64,000 bases of DNA from Paragonimus westermani. Its lineage: Eukaryota; Platyhelminthes; Trematoda; Plagiorchiida; Troglotrematidae. The DNA is taken from the NCBI GenBank assembly GCA_008508345.1, contig QNGE01000875.1:72575-136574 (forward strand). Direction: 5' to 3'. Positions 1 through 12,487 of the stretch are shown in pieces (positions within the stretch are counted from its first letter, which is position 1; every line of letters begins with the position of its first letter). A program made the translations under genes and the position numbers. The notes under the pieces were generated by a model, which did no database searches, was not told the origin of the DNA, and saw only the letters and a program-made list of their open reading frames with translations.

Positions 1-1305
1 CAGTCCTGAATGGAACCCCGCCACCTATAACTAACAGCTATGTGGTCTATCTGAGACCAGGTCTGACTCAGAGAGGGAGGGCGCCAAGTATAGCAATGAC
101 GTGCACGATGCCTGAAACTAGTGCTGGATAAAAACAGCTTATGCTCAGCGCACAGCTGGAATAGTCGCTCGCCATTGTCCGACCGATGTGATGCTATCCC
201 AAACCTGCCACCTAAACGAGATTCGGCCTCACCAAGGCGGCCGAACTGGGCGTTCATATCTCCGGCCCGAACGACTACATCAGAATCACGTGTCGACCAG
301 AGGAGAGCGGCTAGATCTGAATAAAAACCGACGAAAAGATTTCTGACGTTTTTGCTTCTAGAACTGACCCTAACAGAGCCTGCCGAGCGGATGGTACAAA
401 ATCTACTGTTAACAGTAATCCAATCTACCGATGCGGCTGCGGCCGTTGTGCTGAGGACTATACCTACTCCAGCCTGACCGGTGATGGCGGCCGGAGAGTC
501 ACCTGAAGTGTATAACCAGTATCGGGTAGAAAGTGTAGGTGCTGTTTATTCCATACGTTGATTACTGTCGTGGATTCTAGTCTCTGAGATATAGCAAACA
601 TCAATATGTAGCGAGTCTGACGTTCGTGCGAGAGCAGCCTGTTGACCTATTTGTTTTAGGGTACGAACGTTGAAGGCAGCTATATTAATTTGCGTTCTAG
701 GTCGAAGCACAAGACGAGGGAGGTCTGGGACCGAGTAGCAAGAGCTGGGACTTATCGGCACAGTGTTACTATGATTAATTATACCTGCTGTGGGACCTGC
801 AGAGAAGTTATCAGAATTGGGAATCGGGAGGGGCTTGAGATCTAAATTTGATAAGACAGTGGGGGAGGGGTGAGCATTATCATGTTTTCGCCTATCCACC
901 CTGCTGTATGCAGCAGATAGGGCGACCCCGTTTATACTGCGAGACGGCCGATGCAGTATGGAATTGTTTATGTTGTGAGGATTCATGGTTGTGTGTGGGC
1001 TGAGATACTGCCAGGACGCTCAGACCTACACAGGAGAACGATTAGGGTTCTCAACCAAAGCTTTTGGCTCAAAAGCCTGTGCCGCAAGGCAGCGGGTGGG
1101 TGGCGATGTACCAGAAATGGTACGTTTCTCAGGAAGAGATGCCAACCATCTTCCAACCCCCAACCTGGAGGACCAGGAGACTGTGGTTTGTCAGATCTCT
1201 ACCTGTTGGCCTGCCTGGTATGAGTAACTCTGTCCAGTTTAGCCCAACAGGTCATCGAGATGCGCAAGCTGTCACACCACGTCAAGGTCCAGTCTCACCG
1301 TGATA
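1..1305 (-). mobile_element. RTE-like non-LTR retrotransposon, 5' part (truncated by window start)
   Basis: On the minus strand this is the 5' region and endonuclease part of an RTE-like retrotransposon. The reading starts near 1305 with about 300 bp of leader that matches base for base in many stretches the leader of the plus-strand copy at 56885-57180. It then gives an open frame (986-546) ending in the start of an APE-type endonuclease (AAFNVRTLKQIGQQAALAR, then a CYISETRI motif, where the Glu is a catalytic position). After a frameshift the domain continues to position 1 with GAGYTGQAGVG, a VRAGDMNAQFG motif (the catalytic Asp/Asn pair), RSDNGERLFQLCAEHKLF and QIDHIAVSYRWRGSIQD near the window edge. 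The endonuclease nicks target DNA to prime reverse transcription. Frameshifts make the copy inactive, though the AGDMN and QIDHI motifs survive. The reverse transcriptase half, if present, lies beyond position 1. Confidence 0.85.
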
Positions 1306-2074
1306 TGGATTGATATGCATTCTTATGATACAATTTGTATCACAAATAAATTTTCGAAGGACACGTTACAACATTCGCGTGGACATAGTCGTCAGTGTAA
1401 TTAATACACTTCCATGATGGTGCGCAATCATCAAGTTACTCTTTTGCAAATTTGAGAAGGTCACCTTCAGTGTTGCTTACTCAAATACAGTTTACTGCAT
1501 GCCAACATTTGCTTAAATTGGAATGCAATTGCTCATCATCTCGAACCAAGGGGGTGATTTGGAAAATTTCCGTGACTATGATTGCCGTAAGACAGAACAA
1601 ATTTGTGCGGTTTAAAAATCGATGTGATGGTGATAACTTGAGAAGGCTGATTTCGAAATCTTCATTATATTCATGTGTGAATAACATAAACTTTGGTTGC
1701 TGAACTTTCGACTACATACTTATGAAAGCGAGGATAAGATTTATGTTTTTTCCAGCCTACCAGAGCACTATATCAGCAAATTGTGTATCGCATGCAACGT
1801 ATGAACACATATGACCTTAAACCGTTGATTTATTCTACTCAAGCAAAAATACAACTTTGCATAAGAAATTGATTCAGGCGTGTACAACTTATCAACACGA
1901 TTAGCTGTTGGCATTCGAGAACATACAGTAAATAACCAATCAGACCTGGGACATTACTAATAAAGACATTGCAAACGAAATGTATAGGATCGCATGAGGC
2001 AAAAATTCTATAACTACACTGGCGGTCGAGTCAAAGTTATACGTTAGTGACCAGCATCTAGCCCAAAAGTGTAG

Positions 2075-2200
2075 GAGAATGTGACAGCTATGGTCAATTG
2101 CAAGTGAGGTCCAAATTGTATCTATGGAAACTTCTTTTTACTAATCAACAACCTGAATATTGTTTGAGAGAATTTGTGGAGTTCTAAAAAAAACGAAACT
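2075..2200 (+). repeat. Dispersed repeat family R3, copy 1
   Basis: The stretch AGAATGTGACAGCTATGGTC and the sequence after it align with 22905-23050 (AGGGAATGTGACAACTGTGA and on). Similarity continues through an AATCAA...AGAATT...GGAGTT stretch with small gaps. Both copies lie in the same orientation about 21 kb apart. The type is unknown. Copy 2 is preceded by TGTAACACTCCCCCC, which could hint at an LTR edge, but no LTR pair was seen. Confidence 0.55.
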
Positions 2201-5200
2201 TGTGTACAATGCTGTTTGTTACAAAACGCTGGTGAAAAAATCTATCTGGTTACTTCAACAGATTCATAGAAAGACAGCAGAAAGTAGGTGCCACCCGAAG
2301 AAATCGTCATTATGGAGAAAATGAGGGTTTAGATAGAGCTACTCTTCAAGGGTGATTACATTCTGCATCAACCGCTACAATAACTGAGAAGTTCACTTAG
2401 ACGAACACTTCATGCAGGTGAACTCAGAGTAATTTCCCGTACCCAGAAGGTATCAATTCTTTCATCCAAAGGAAATCAGTCTGTCGGTGCTAACTCACAT
2501 TGATCAGTCCAATTTACGTGTAATCGTAGGGAAACTTACATGGGCAAAGCCTGGATATACCTGATCTCCAGAATAGAGGGGCATTTGTATAAACGGTTGG
2601 ATAAGTCCGTTACCGGGGAAAGGTGAAACATGTAAATAGCCCGTTTTCGCAGCACCTAGAAACGTTCTGACCACTGCTCACCTTATCCATCCACCGGTTT
2701 GCTGAACCGGTCGCAATCAATCAACTCAAACCAGCTTTGTACGTTCAGGAACAACTGTTCGTGGCCTGTCCTAACTCGCCCATTGGTTATCCACCCCCTT
2801 AATTGTCCGCCATAATAAACCGATTTATGTCACTAAACTTTACACTGGTGGATCGATACAAAATGCTGGTATGTACCAGTCTTCGTGTTCAAACTAACTA
2901 TTTTAAATATCTAAAGTAAACGAAATTGTGAGATGTGCCAGTCAAAACCAAGTAGGAGTGTCGAGTTAGAGAAGATACGTTGAGAAGTTTGAACACCCAG
3001 GCTCGGGTATCCTTTAAAAAAGATTGGTGATAGGTCATGAACAGCCAGAGATATATATAGAATACACCACTGAACGTACAAAGAGAGCAGCGTTGCAATG
3101 CCTTCTCCGCGTTTCAACACGTCAAAAAAGTCGTTCATAAAATTTACAGTGAGCGCCAATTTTAGGAAATTCGGCTCGAAATTGTCTGCCAGTGATTACC
3201 GTGAACATCGTCACAAGTTTTGCTCATTGTAGCTGGAAATAATGAAAAATTCATTGCATTTTGTTTATAGTTCAAGCAGTCCTCAAGTTGACTGAACTCG
3301 ATTAACATTCCTATCAGACTACTGAAAACAGCGTAATTCAGTGTGACAGGAAGGCTGTTTAGTCCGAAAGTTATCATTTGGGCTTGAAGTCTCTGTTATA
3401 CAATTGCCGGATCACACCTTTTTGGAGGATCGATTGGTGATAAACACCCTTCAATCAGAGAGTGACATAAATGGTCGAAATTGAACCCAAATCGTCCTCT
3501 GTCATTAAGAAGTTTGGCTTTTAATAATTAAAAACAATTTGAAAGTACTTCATGAAGATGTGACTTTGCGTAGCCGCCAACATTTGTGGTCAGTAACGGA
3601 GCTGGTCTGTTGATACCCTGTGATCGACTGCTCTAAAGTTCACGAGGCTAATTAATTGTGATTACGGTTAGGCTGTTCACCAAACTGGCGAAGTGGCTTG
3701 CAACTATTTCGTGAGGATGTTGGGTGATTCCTTCGGTGCAACTTCGTGTGAAACAAATCGACGGTTTTCGAAAACCTAATTTAAAGTGTTTACTAGAAGT
3801 TAAAGAGGTGATACAATGGTAAGGAAGGATGTAGAACGTCCAACATGTAAAGGGTGAGGCTGAACTGTGAGCAGTAGCTGGTGCGTCTTATAATCGATGA
3901 CCTGTTTGTTGCTGTGATGGTGCTCACGGTCGACTGGCTAATCCATCATTGCCGTTTATGATCGATTCATAAGCTTGCTTCAAGTCTACATGTTCGTACG
4001 TTGAGTTTTGCTTTGAATGATAACTTGCGAGGAGTTCGCATGCGTATTAGGGTTGTGCTGGAGCATGACTTTTGATCAGCTTTTTATTAACACCTGTGTT
4101 AATAAGTTATTTTGATCAATTTACTTCTCAGCTGACCAAATTAGCATTCATTGTTATGTCTGCGAGAGACGTTGCATAATACATTTCGTGTCTCTTCATT
4201 CGAAAGCATGTCCTTGACTTTTGTGTGTACAGCCCAAATCGTTAAGGTTGGTTTGTGCGCCACTGTGGTTCCCAGAGAGGATAGAAGTCTCACCTACATT
4301 TCAGAGATGACCCACATACATCCTACGCCGATCGGTTTGCTTACCGGCTATTTCAGGAGTCAATGCACCGCAAAACGAATTTATTTGAGCAGCAGTTGTG
4401 CAAAAAATGAAACAAACGGTTTTTATCTGTTTCCCCAAACTCCAATGAATGAAGATGTGTTCATTGTCCTTTGGACGGCGTTTTGATACAACCTGGGTTG
4501 TATGCGGTGGAATAGGTGCTAAAAAGGTTCAGAATTTGAATAACATGAACTGGTATCCTGAGAACGCCGGTATCAATTCAACCGGCGACAGCATCTAGAA
4601 GTGGTAACTGGCAGCTGTTCCTTTCTTCTCTGTATCCTCGTAAAGATATTGTTAGTGAACTCGTGGGTTTACTACAGTTACACACATTTCAGAGTACCAA
4701 TAAAGTGGCCGATGCAGCGAGCGCAGGCCATGGATTCAGTAAGTGGGGTGGGAGCACGAACTATTTAAATCTCTTAATCGTCACTCCGGTTAACAAACCT
4801 GGTATTTCTGATCCCGCCGATGCACCTTTCCACTGTTCATTGTTTGCTGCAAACCTAGCAGTAAGCAAAATATTCGATAATTGCAGCTGTCAGCTCGGAG
4901 GAAAATCGAAAATCATCTACAATATAAACAAACAATGACCTTCACAGTTGTACGTCAAGGCTACAACAGTGGTTCATGAGGAAACAGTGTATAAACGAAG
5001 AGCACAGCAGAATTAAGGTAGACAAACGATAACAGAATCCACCCGGTGGAAAGGAAGTGTGACTCAACGAACATGCAGACAATCATCGTCAGCCAACTGT
5101 ATACTCACAAAATTACGCATCCCACACGTCGTCGTACTTTGCGGTGATAAGGCAATCTGGGTTCCAAAAATGTCAACAAACATTTGACTTACGATTACCC

Positions 5201-5724
5201 TACGAATATATACGGCGGCGAAAGTCACATACGAAGTAAAACCCGAACGAACCGTTGGTACGTGGTGTGCAACAAACAGACAACTTTGAATAAACAAGTA
5301 ATAGGTGTTGGTAAAATGACTACGGGTTGATGGATAGCATGTTTCCAAAATGACTACAGTCTCAAACATCTCCATGGAAACGGTAGTTCTAAAACAATGA
5401 AGAACAATAAAGACATATACCATCTGATGGTAGCTAAAGTGAATCTCCTTCATTCCAGTCCCACTTGAATATCCTTGCACACATATTACAACAACGCTTA
5501 ACTAGCATGGAATAGGAGAGAACTCGACTGAGATGTCTCAGGAGGCAGAAGTCGATGGAATAATGAGATGTTGTATGAAGTGCGATGTTGTGTGCAATCC
5601 AGACTTCTAGAGGGACGAATCGAGATTCACTTCGTGTCACTGAGGAGAGAAAAAGTGGAATACAGAGGAAAGGTAGTCACACATGTGCAATGAATATGTC
5701 ATGTTGACCACTTCCTTAGGGAGA

Positions 5725-6060
5725 ATTCGAAACTGTTATGCTCTTCAAAACGTGTAATGCACGAACGTAGACGTCCTGTATGCTACTTGACAACGGTTTG
5801 TCAAAATGAACTGCATCTAGCAATCACTGCCACAGCACAACGAAAAATCAGACGCACTTACCTTGCGTAGGCATCATGAACTACCTCGCATACGACGTGC
5901 CTTATCAAGCTTAAGTAATAGGCTGATAGTGCCAATCTGACTGAAGCTTGAGAACAATATCGGTGTTTGATCCTTTAAATCGCTACTGTAGAATTCAGGT
6001 AGAGCGTAGCTAACCGTATGTTTGGATCAAATCGAGGGTGCAGAAAGACATCGAGCTAAT
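5725..6060 (+). repeat. Dispersed repeat family R1, copy 1
   Basis: A run of about 50 bp beginning AACTGTTATGCTCTTCAAAA is nearly identical to 7764 onward, and weaker similarity follows for about 300 bp. Relative to copy 2 this copy lacks about 42 bp right after GACGTCCTGT and carries roughly 100 extra bases between CACTGCC (near 5830) and TGCCAATCTGAC (near 5930). It lies just past the likely 3' end of the phosphodiesterase gene. I recognise no coding potential or named family. Confidence 0.7.
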
Positions 6061-6564
6061 GAAAATTGGAAGTTGAATGCAACAGCGCTATTTCAGGGGA
6101 CCAGCTGTCATATGGAAGACTGTTTCCAACGGGTATAATGAAAGATTAGCCAACTGTGACGCAATTTGACCTACCGATCCGGAACAGAAAGGGAAGGTGG
6201 TTGAGAAAAAAACACCGACGTGCTGCATAGATTCTGTATTGTTGAACTCGAAAACAGCTAGCTGTGCTGCACAGCAGTCAGAGGAAACAAAAACAAAGAA
6301 AATCAAAGCATCCTCTATACAACGTCAAAAATAACAACACAAAAGACATAATACCGGTCCGATTAGCTGTAGATAAGAAACAATTCCATGGCTGATCGTG
6401 GGGCTATAGCCATCGGACTGAAACAGGCTACTGACGAGGTTCGAGTGTTTGTAGGATGAAAGTAAGTGGATGTGTACGAGCAAGAGCGGAACCGTGTGGA
6501 GAGAAGGAAGCAGGTGCACATGCCAACGTCAACGGTTTGAACAGACATGTCTGACCTAAGCCGT

Positions 6565-6570
6565 TTTATT
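6565..6570 (-). terminator. Candidate poly(A) signal of the phosphodiesterase gene
   Basis: AATAAA on the minus strand, about 420 nt past the TAA stop of the last exon (6990-6988). It is the nearest canonical signal I found in that direction. A hexamer alone is weak evidence, so the 3' end is tentative. Confidence 0.4.
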
Positions 6571-6987
6571 GGGTCAGATGGCATTCACTCCTGGATGGAT
6601 TGAGTGATCACGTTTGAAAAGTGGTTCGAATAGACTCTGAGAATGTCCGCAAACCACGAGGGGAGGAAGCGCAAGAGGGTCAAAGGGCGAACAAGCATAA
6701 CAATGACCTGAGTAACGGTTAGCTAGACGTCTGCGGTAGTTCACGCACATCAGACGGACACAGGAGTATATGAGATTTGACTCAGACAAAAAGGAATTAC
6801 CATCACGTTCTCCTCCTAATGTAGTAAACGTGGGTGTAGCCAAGGACCCCAGGAAGGGTTCAAAAACAAACAAGCCGACCAGTGCTAAGATGGAAGATTA
6901 CAATAAACACTGGACGGGTGGGATTCTGAAGTAATCGTTAGTGGTCGCTGTCTATTGGAGTAGGGGTGAAACGACCAACGGGTCGGC

Positions 6988-7323
6988 TTAACTGCTTGCA
7001 GTGACCATGGAGCCAGTGCTCGACTTTCGGGATGGAACACGGTCGGACAATATGACAGAATCTCTGGAGTACTCGACTGCGTCGAAGCTGCTGAATCCAG
7101 TTAGTAACAGAGATGCAGACACTGACTGTGGATCGGAATGCCATTGGGAACGGGAGGAACCGGGCCGGAACAATGAGCCGGATTCCACGACCGGTCCCCG
7201 ATGTAGCTCCATTACCGCGGAGCAAGGATGGCTGTCGAAAGGTTGCAACGATAGGAGTCGACTATCGTCTGATAGCCGGTTCGTGTGGACGACCGGTATT
7301 GAGTGGGTAGTGATCGGATTGGC
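6988..7323 (-). CDS. PDE9-like cyclic nucleotide phosphodiesterase, last coding exon (C-terminal tail)
   Basis: The terminal exon, 336 nt, encodes 111 residues and a TAA stop. It follows a strong acceptor (pyrimidine tract TTTCTTTTTCTGTTGGCAG) and opens in phase 0, which fits the phase-0 donor of the exon at 10081-9929. It starts ANPITTHSIP and runs to SSTGSMVTASS. It lies beyond the catalytic domain and has no enzyme motifs. It is rich in Ser and charged residues, with clusters such as RPGSSRSQW and VPSRKSSTGS that look like disordered, phosphorylatable tail (inference). The human enzyme's tail after the catalytic domain is shorter. Assignment to this gene rests on strand, splice phase, position and protein-like composition, since C-terminal tails are not conserved. 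An overlapping plus-strand frame (7001-7519) is its shadow. Confidence 0.65.
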   Translation of the reverse strand, partial: ANPITTHSIPVVHTNRLSDDSRLLSLQPFDSHPCSAVMELHRGPVVESGSLFRPGSSRSQWHSDPQSVSASLLLTGFSSFDAVEYSRDSVILSDRVPSRKSSTGSMVTASS

Positions 7324-9928
7324 CTGCCAACAGAAAAAGAAACACTTAGGGAGCAAATTGAACCAACACAGTAAACACTCGAAAGGCACCCCTCCGGGCA
7401 TTCAACAGTTGGAGAGGCAGTACACTTTAGCGGATAAAGTGCAACAATTTTTAGTAACGAGAAACGAATACCAGAAAGAGATGGTCCGGGGGTGTACTAC
7501 AACAAACAGGTCGAGTTAACAAGCATAGGTATATTGACTGCTAAGGCCACAGAACAAACGAGAGGACGTTAGATAAGTTTAGAGATTTACGTCGGTGACG
7601 ACCGCAACGACATCGAGTAAGAGGCGTCAAACCGTGCTGCATAAATAAAGGGGTAGATGCATTCATTTGATAAATTTGAGGTTGTATCTGGAATCACTTG
7701 AACTTGCAGCGATATTCAAATGGATGATGGAATGATTTCAAGCCCTGGCCTATATGCACTGTCCGGAACTGTTATGCTCTTCAAAACGTGTTATGCACGA
7801 ACGTAGACGTCCTGTTAACAGCTGATACATATTATGCCAAAATCTCACATCTTGGTGTATGCTACTTGACAACGGTCTGTCAAAGTGAATTGCGTCCGAT
7901 ACTCACTGCTACTAACTATGCCAATCTGACAAATGTTGAGAGACTTCTCGGTAGCCGAGCGTTTGGCCTTAAATGGATGGGTAGATCCACCGTGGTTTCG
8001 TTGTACTTGGATATGGCAACCTCGGGTATGTGGCTCAAACTCACTAAGGTGCAGTGTTGCAAGCCTCACAGCAGTCGTTATCTCAGCTTTTCTGTGTTGG
8101 AATGGAATCTGTGCTGTGCTGATCACGATTTGGATAGACTCCAGATAAGAACTACGTCGATAATCAGTTAAAGTTTATCAACCACTATGTTTCAACTAAT
8201 GGAAGTGAATGTTCATCGTTCTTCCCTACAATGATTCCTATTCGATTAATTTCTCCTTCACTTTTCATATCATCCGTTGCTATAAACTGGGTTATCTGAG
8301 CCCTCACAATAAACCACGAATATTTGTAGAATAAGTAATCTAAGCCTTCATCTACCCATTGAAAACATGATAATTTTCGTTTTTGCTCTATAAGATGTGC
8401 TTCTGTAGTCCTCCAGTGGCACAGTAATACTAAATTCAGTGTAAATGACCGACCACGAAGGTACACGTTTCACGTGGTATTGCTTCAGAGAATCAAGACC
8501 AGATGATGAGGGAGACAAGGTACACAATCGTGGGTGGGGAACTGTAATCTATTACAAAGTTGCAGGGAACAGCACAAGGGGCAGAAGTGATGTAACCAAC
8601 CAAAGATGTGTGACGACAGCAAACTATGAATGAAAAGACAACCACCCGTCACAGGAGGGCTCTTTCGCTAACTAGCTAACTCCTCCAACATGCAAACCAA
8701 ATGGGCAACACGGACACGAAAGTCGGATATTTGGCCCATAAGAAGGCCCTAAACGTTCTAGTAGATTGGCTTGATCATTTCATCATGTACGTCCAAAAAT
8801 GACTTGTACAATATGCGGTCGTGCTCTGCGACGACATCGCAATCTACAATCAACAGGATCAAGGTGTAAATGCGCATGATTGCAGTCTCAACGTTGTCCC
8901 GAAAACATGACTAAGTGCGATACATTTTGGCAAACAGTTGGCATATGCTGTGTCAGAAAGAATGAGCTATTGATAACAAAACTGTATGCCAGCGTACGAG
9001 AGAGATAAGAAGGTAAGGCAGTCGAAAAGACCCCGTAGAAATAGTCGACCTATAACAACCACTGGCCAAAAATACGGATGACTTTTGGGAACGAGGAAAC
9101 GAAATTCGTTTACGTCCAAATTCATTCTGAATGCCGTCACCTTTTGGAAAAAGGAAAATGACGTTAGTTTTACTCCAATGTAGTAACATCGACGAGTTAG
9201 GTCCAAGAGTGACAATAGTCAAGAGCCAAGTCACAAAATGTTTTTCTTAGAACGGGTAACAAGCACCAGAGTAAACCTTACGAGGTATTATCGACTGTGA
9301 TTCAGGAGTAAGCGGGTGTGTGCGATCATATGCATAGATGAAACTGTGGACTGCATAGAGAATGCAGTTCATCTCGGTTAGCGTGGTCGAATTTTGTGCA
9401 ACAGCCTCTGCTCTCGGAGAGACCCATAAAATTTCACATAAACGGATAACAGACCAGTCAGACTTGTTAAAGTGAACTAGTGAATTGGCAAATGGTTTCA
9501 CAATGTTGTCCTCTGGAGGGATCTTAGTCTGAAAGAAAAGAGACTAGCGAGCAAGAAAAAGCGAATGTTAGAGCTACTACACTCCTCGAGGCCATTGAAT
9601 CAAGCCGCCACTTATAATAGACTAAAGCATTTGGGTAGCTACTTGTTCAGAATTTTTTTGTATATTGAACGGGCCACTTTTGCATAAGGCCAATCAAGCA
9701 CTTTGATCATACTTGCATCGATCACCCTTTCCACTTAATGACACCTTGTGCAGTAACACAGTGCGTTCACAAATTTGGGTCTATTATCGGTCGTATTGGG
9801 CGAGGACAGAGGCATCTAAGAGGTAAACAGGGTTTAAACTTACTCCGGAAACCCACATTGATGTCCTAAGACGTGACCCTAACCCAAACTGAAAATGCCT
9901 CGTAAAGTTCACTTGTTCTAACACTCAC
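7324..9928 (-). other. Intron of the phosphodiesterase gene (2605 bp)
   Basis: Inferred intron between the last two exons, with a GTGAGT donor at 9928-9923 and an AG acceptor at 7325-7324. It contains repeat R1 copy 2 (from 7761). Nothing else in it looks like a gene. Confidence 0.6.
7761..8060 (+). repeat. Dispersed repeat family R1, copy 2
   Basis: Second copy of the repeat at 5725, same orientation, 2 kb away, inside the last intron of the phosphodiesterase gene. It keeps about 42 bp that copy 1 lacks (near 7815-7858) and has only a few bases where copy 1 has about 100 extra. Open frames of 127 (+) and 93 (-) codons across it have no recognisable motif and are probably accidental. Confidence 0.7.
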
Positions 9929-10081
9929 CCAACAACCGGAAATTTCTGGAGAACCTGTTGAGGTTGTGGGGAGTAGAGTGGAGACATCGGGTGGGGGCAC
10001 TTTCAGCTCGGTCTCCTCCAGCTGTTGTTGGGATAGCAAAGTGTAGTATGTCACACGTTCGGTGGCAGCGTCAACCAGTAT
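9929..10081 (-). CDS. PDE9-like cyclic nucleotide phosphodiesterase, exon with last catalytic helix
   Basis: Internal exon of 153 nt (51 codons), phase 0 at both ends. The acceptor follows a pyrimidine tract (CTCTGCTCTCTGTCCAG) and the donor is GTGAGT. It begins ILVDAATERVTYYTLLSQQQ. In PDE family enzymes the catalytic domain ends, shortly after LFPxL, with a helix of the form L.....R..YY..L, and this fits that position directly after LFPQLQ of the exon at 37321-37175. The rest (LEETELKVPPPDVSTLLP and on) is linker-like. The join implies a 27-kb intron, so one or more missed phase-0 exons in between cannot be excluded. I am fairly sure it is a real exon and somewhat less sure that it directly follows the previous one. 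Confidence 0.7.
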
Positions 10082-12487
10082 CTGGACAGAGAGCAGAGAA
10101 ATCGGTCGGGCAACTAACATATTAATCGAACACCAGAAGTGGAGGGAGAAGAGGGGACATTTGTAGCGGGCGAAGTGTACAGACCAATCCGAATGGTACC
10201 ATTTCAGCCTCAATGGCAAACTGAACAGCAATACAATTATAGAGAAGGTGAAGAATTGAAAGAGGGGAGTGTAATAACTCATATTTCAGAAACTCACTGT
10301 CTGAATTAAGAAATATTCAACGGAAAGGTGCTATAACCGAGATAAAAGTAAGACTATGAAAGCATCTACGACGAATCTTTCCATCACTTTCGACTGTCCC
10401 TTCTTCTTAACTGCGATAAATTCAATCAACTCGAACAACCGACAACAATCACATCAATGGACTCGAATAGCCTCAATTACTTCTAAAGCGTTCATCTACC
10501 GGCTAGGTGGATTACCAAGCCCTGAACGAAGAGACGAATACGGTCGACAACCTATAACTTGCTGATCGTCGCACTCAATTTTGGCTAAGCGAAACGAGTC
10601 TTCTAAAGATTATATTTTTTGCATGGATGGGTGATGAGGGCAGATGACAGAAACTCGAATGAATGAAGATGACGAGCCAACCGAAAGGCGTTCGACTGAC
10701 ACTGTTTTACCATATCACAAAGCTCGTTTCGTTGAACCAGATGTGACCACCATAGTTCAGTAACTGTTGATGTCGAACCCATTACAACACAAATCAAATT
10801 TTGATGTTCAGCCGGAAAAACGTCATCGTTAAATGAGGTGTTATTCGTGTGGATGTTGGTTTGTAAAACGAACGTTAAGATTGACGGAAATATAAAAATA
10901 CAGAAATACAACTGAAGCAAACCGACAGTGTCAACATACTCACCAACTTCAAACTATTAATTATGATCCAGTATTACAACCATGCACACACAGTTCGAGC
11001 AGAACTGTAAGTCAGCGAACTAAAACACAAACCGACATTTTGGTAGCCACATTTCTCGTGTGGTCTAAGATGAGTTTACCGGAATCAACCGAAAACAACC
11101 ATAGCGTCTGTGATATACCTTAACTAGAGAAAGACGATAATATTGACCTCAAGAAGCACAGTAAACCTCTCGCAACCATACTGCAAATTACAAACTGACT
11201 TAAATAGTGAGTACGATCGATGCTCGCCTTGCAATTTCTGTTGTAACCCTGAAAAAGGTCAACATGCATACCATTCACGGTTTAACAACTGTATGAATGT
11301 TAAATGAAAGACGTTTGCGTGCAGCCTGCTTCGTTCGGAAACTGCGTGTTTGTGAAGGAAGTGCGAACCAACTTGTATTAGTAAGTGATCGTTGTCTCCG
11401 TAACTTCGGATGCGTAAGTTGAGATGATCGTATGATTTATGCCTGAGATGGTGGATCACATTCCGTGTGCCATCTGAGGGGTTATCGTGTTACGATGCAT
11501 CATACATCTGGATTACCAAAGCTAAACTAAGACCACGAGATGGTAGACAGACGTAGTCAAGACGTGGGAAAACTCAGACTACTTTCACGAGCAGCCAGTG
11601 AGTGATACCTGTCAAAATGGACAGCTTCGTGATTATCCAACTCGCTGGTTAGAGACGTGTTTGCGAGTGTGCATTTGTACAATTACCAGATTTTTCAATC
11701 AAACAAACTCCTATCAATCTTTTTAATTTGACGAAATTTCTATTCCATAAGCTTCCTACTCATAATTGAGGTAAATGGCACTTCTGAGTACAACACAGTT
11801 TAGCTAAGATTCTTCAGATTAAGCTAGCGGGTTTACATCGAACACGAGCTGTGTGGGTAGAACTGAGTGGTGAAACGCAAGTCCTATGGAGGCATGTAAT
11901 CAAACACCCTTAGCTGAGATCACTGTGACAAGCTAGTTATGATGCGGAAGTTATTAACCGAGTGTGGTGTGAATATGTGAAATAATTTAGCCTCTACTGG
12001 CGCCCGAAAATAGTTGCGTGTTGTATAACTGATTGCACGAAACATCGTGATCTACGTTCAATACAAATTGAGATGGCATCCGTGGGTAGGATGTGGGGAA
12101 GTTGAAAGAAGGATATATGACCGTGAGGATCGACCAAGTTCATTCACTTAGACCCCGAAAATGTATGGTTGTCATGCATTAAAAACTGTGCCGAGCCCCC
12201 ATATTACTGGTGTACAGTGAAAGGTGGCCAGTCGGCAAATGTCAAAAGTGAACGAAAGTAGCCACTAGTAAGCTACGAACAGTAGGTCGTATTACGGCCC
12301 TCATAAAAGTCCTCGTGACTCATCTCATCGCCAACCTGAAACATTGACACTATCATTATCAGCTTTGAGACAAAACCGTGGGTAACATGATTCAGACTGC
12401 TGTTGATTTTCATAATAGTCCACGAAGTCGTTGATGAACAAGTACAAAATTATGAGGAAGAAGAATTAATTACAAACCACAAGATAT

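Larger units (their letters stand above)
1306..6564. other. Downstream flank of the phosphodiesterase gene, no gene recognised
   Basis: No open frame here has recognisable motifs, a convincing splice site or a match to a family I know. The frames present (up to 138 codons at 5480-5064 on the minus strand) have the irregular composition of chance frames. Two dispersed repeats fall in it, at 2075-2200 and 5725-6060, each with a second copy elsewhere in the window. Confidence 0.5.

Noticed and set aside
5064..5480. 138-codon minus-strand open frame
   Set aside because: Downstream of the PDE stop; no motif, with composition like other spurious frames here.
7001..7519. 172-codon plus-strand open frame
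   Set aside because: It is the complement of the PDE last exon (7323-6988). The minus frame has a strong acceptor and the correct phase, while this frame has no motif.
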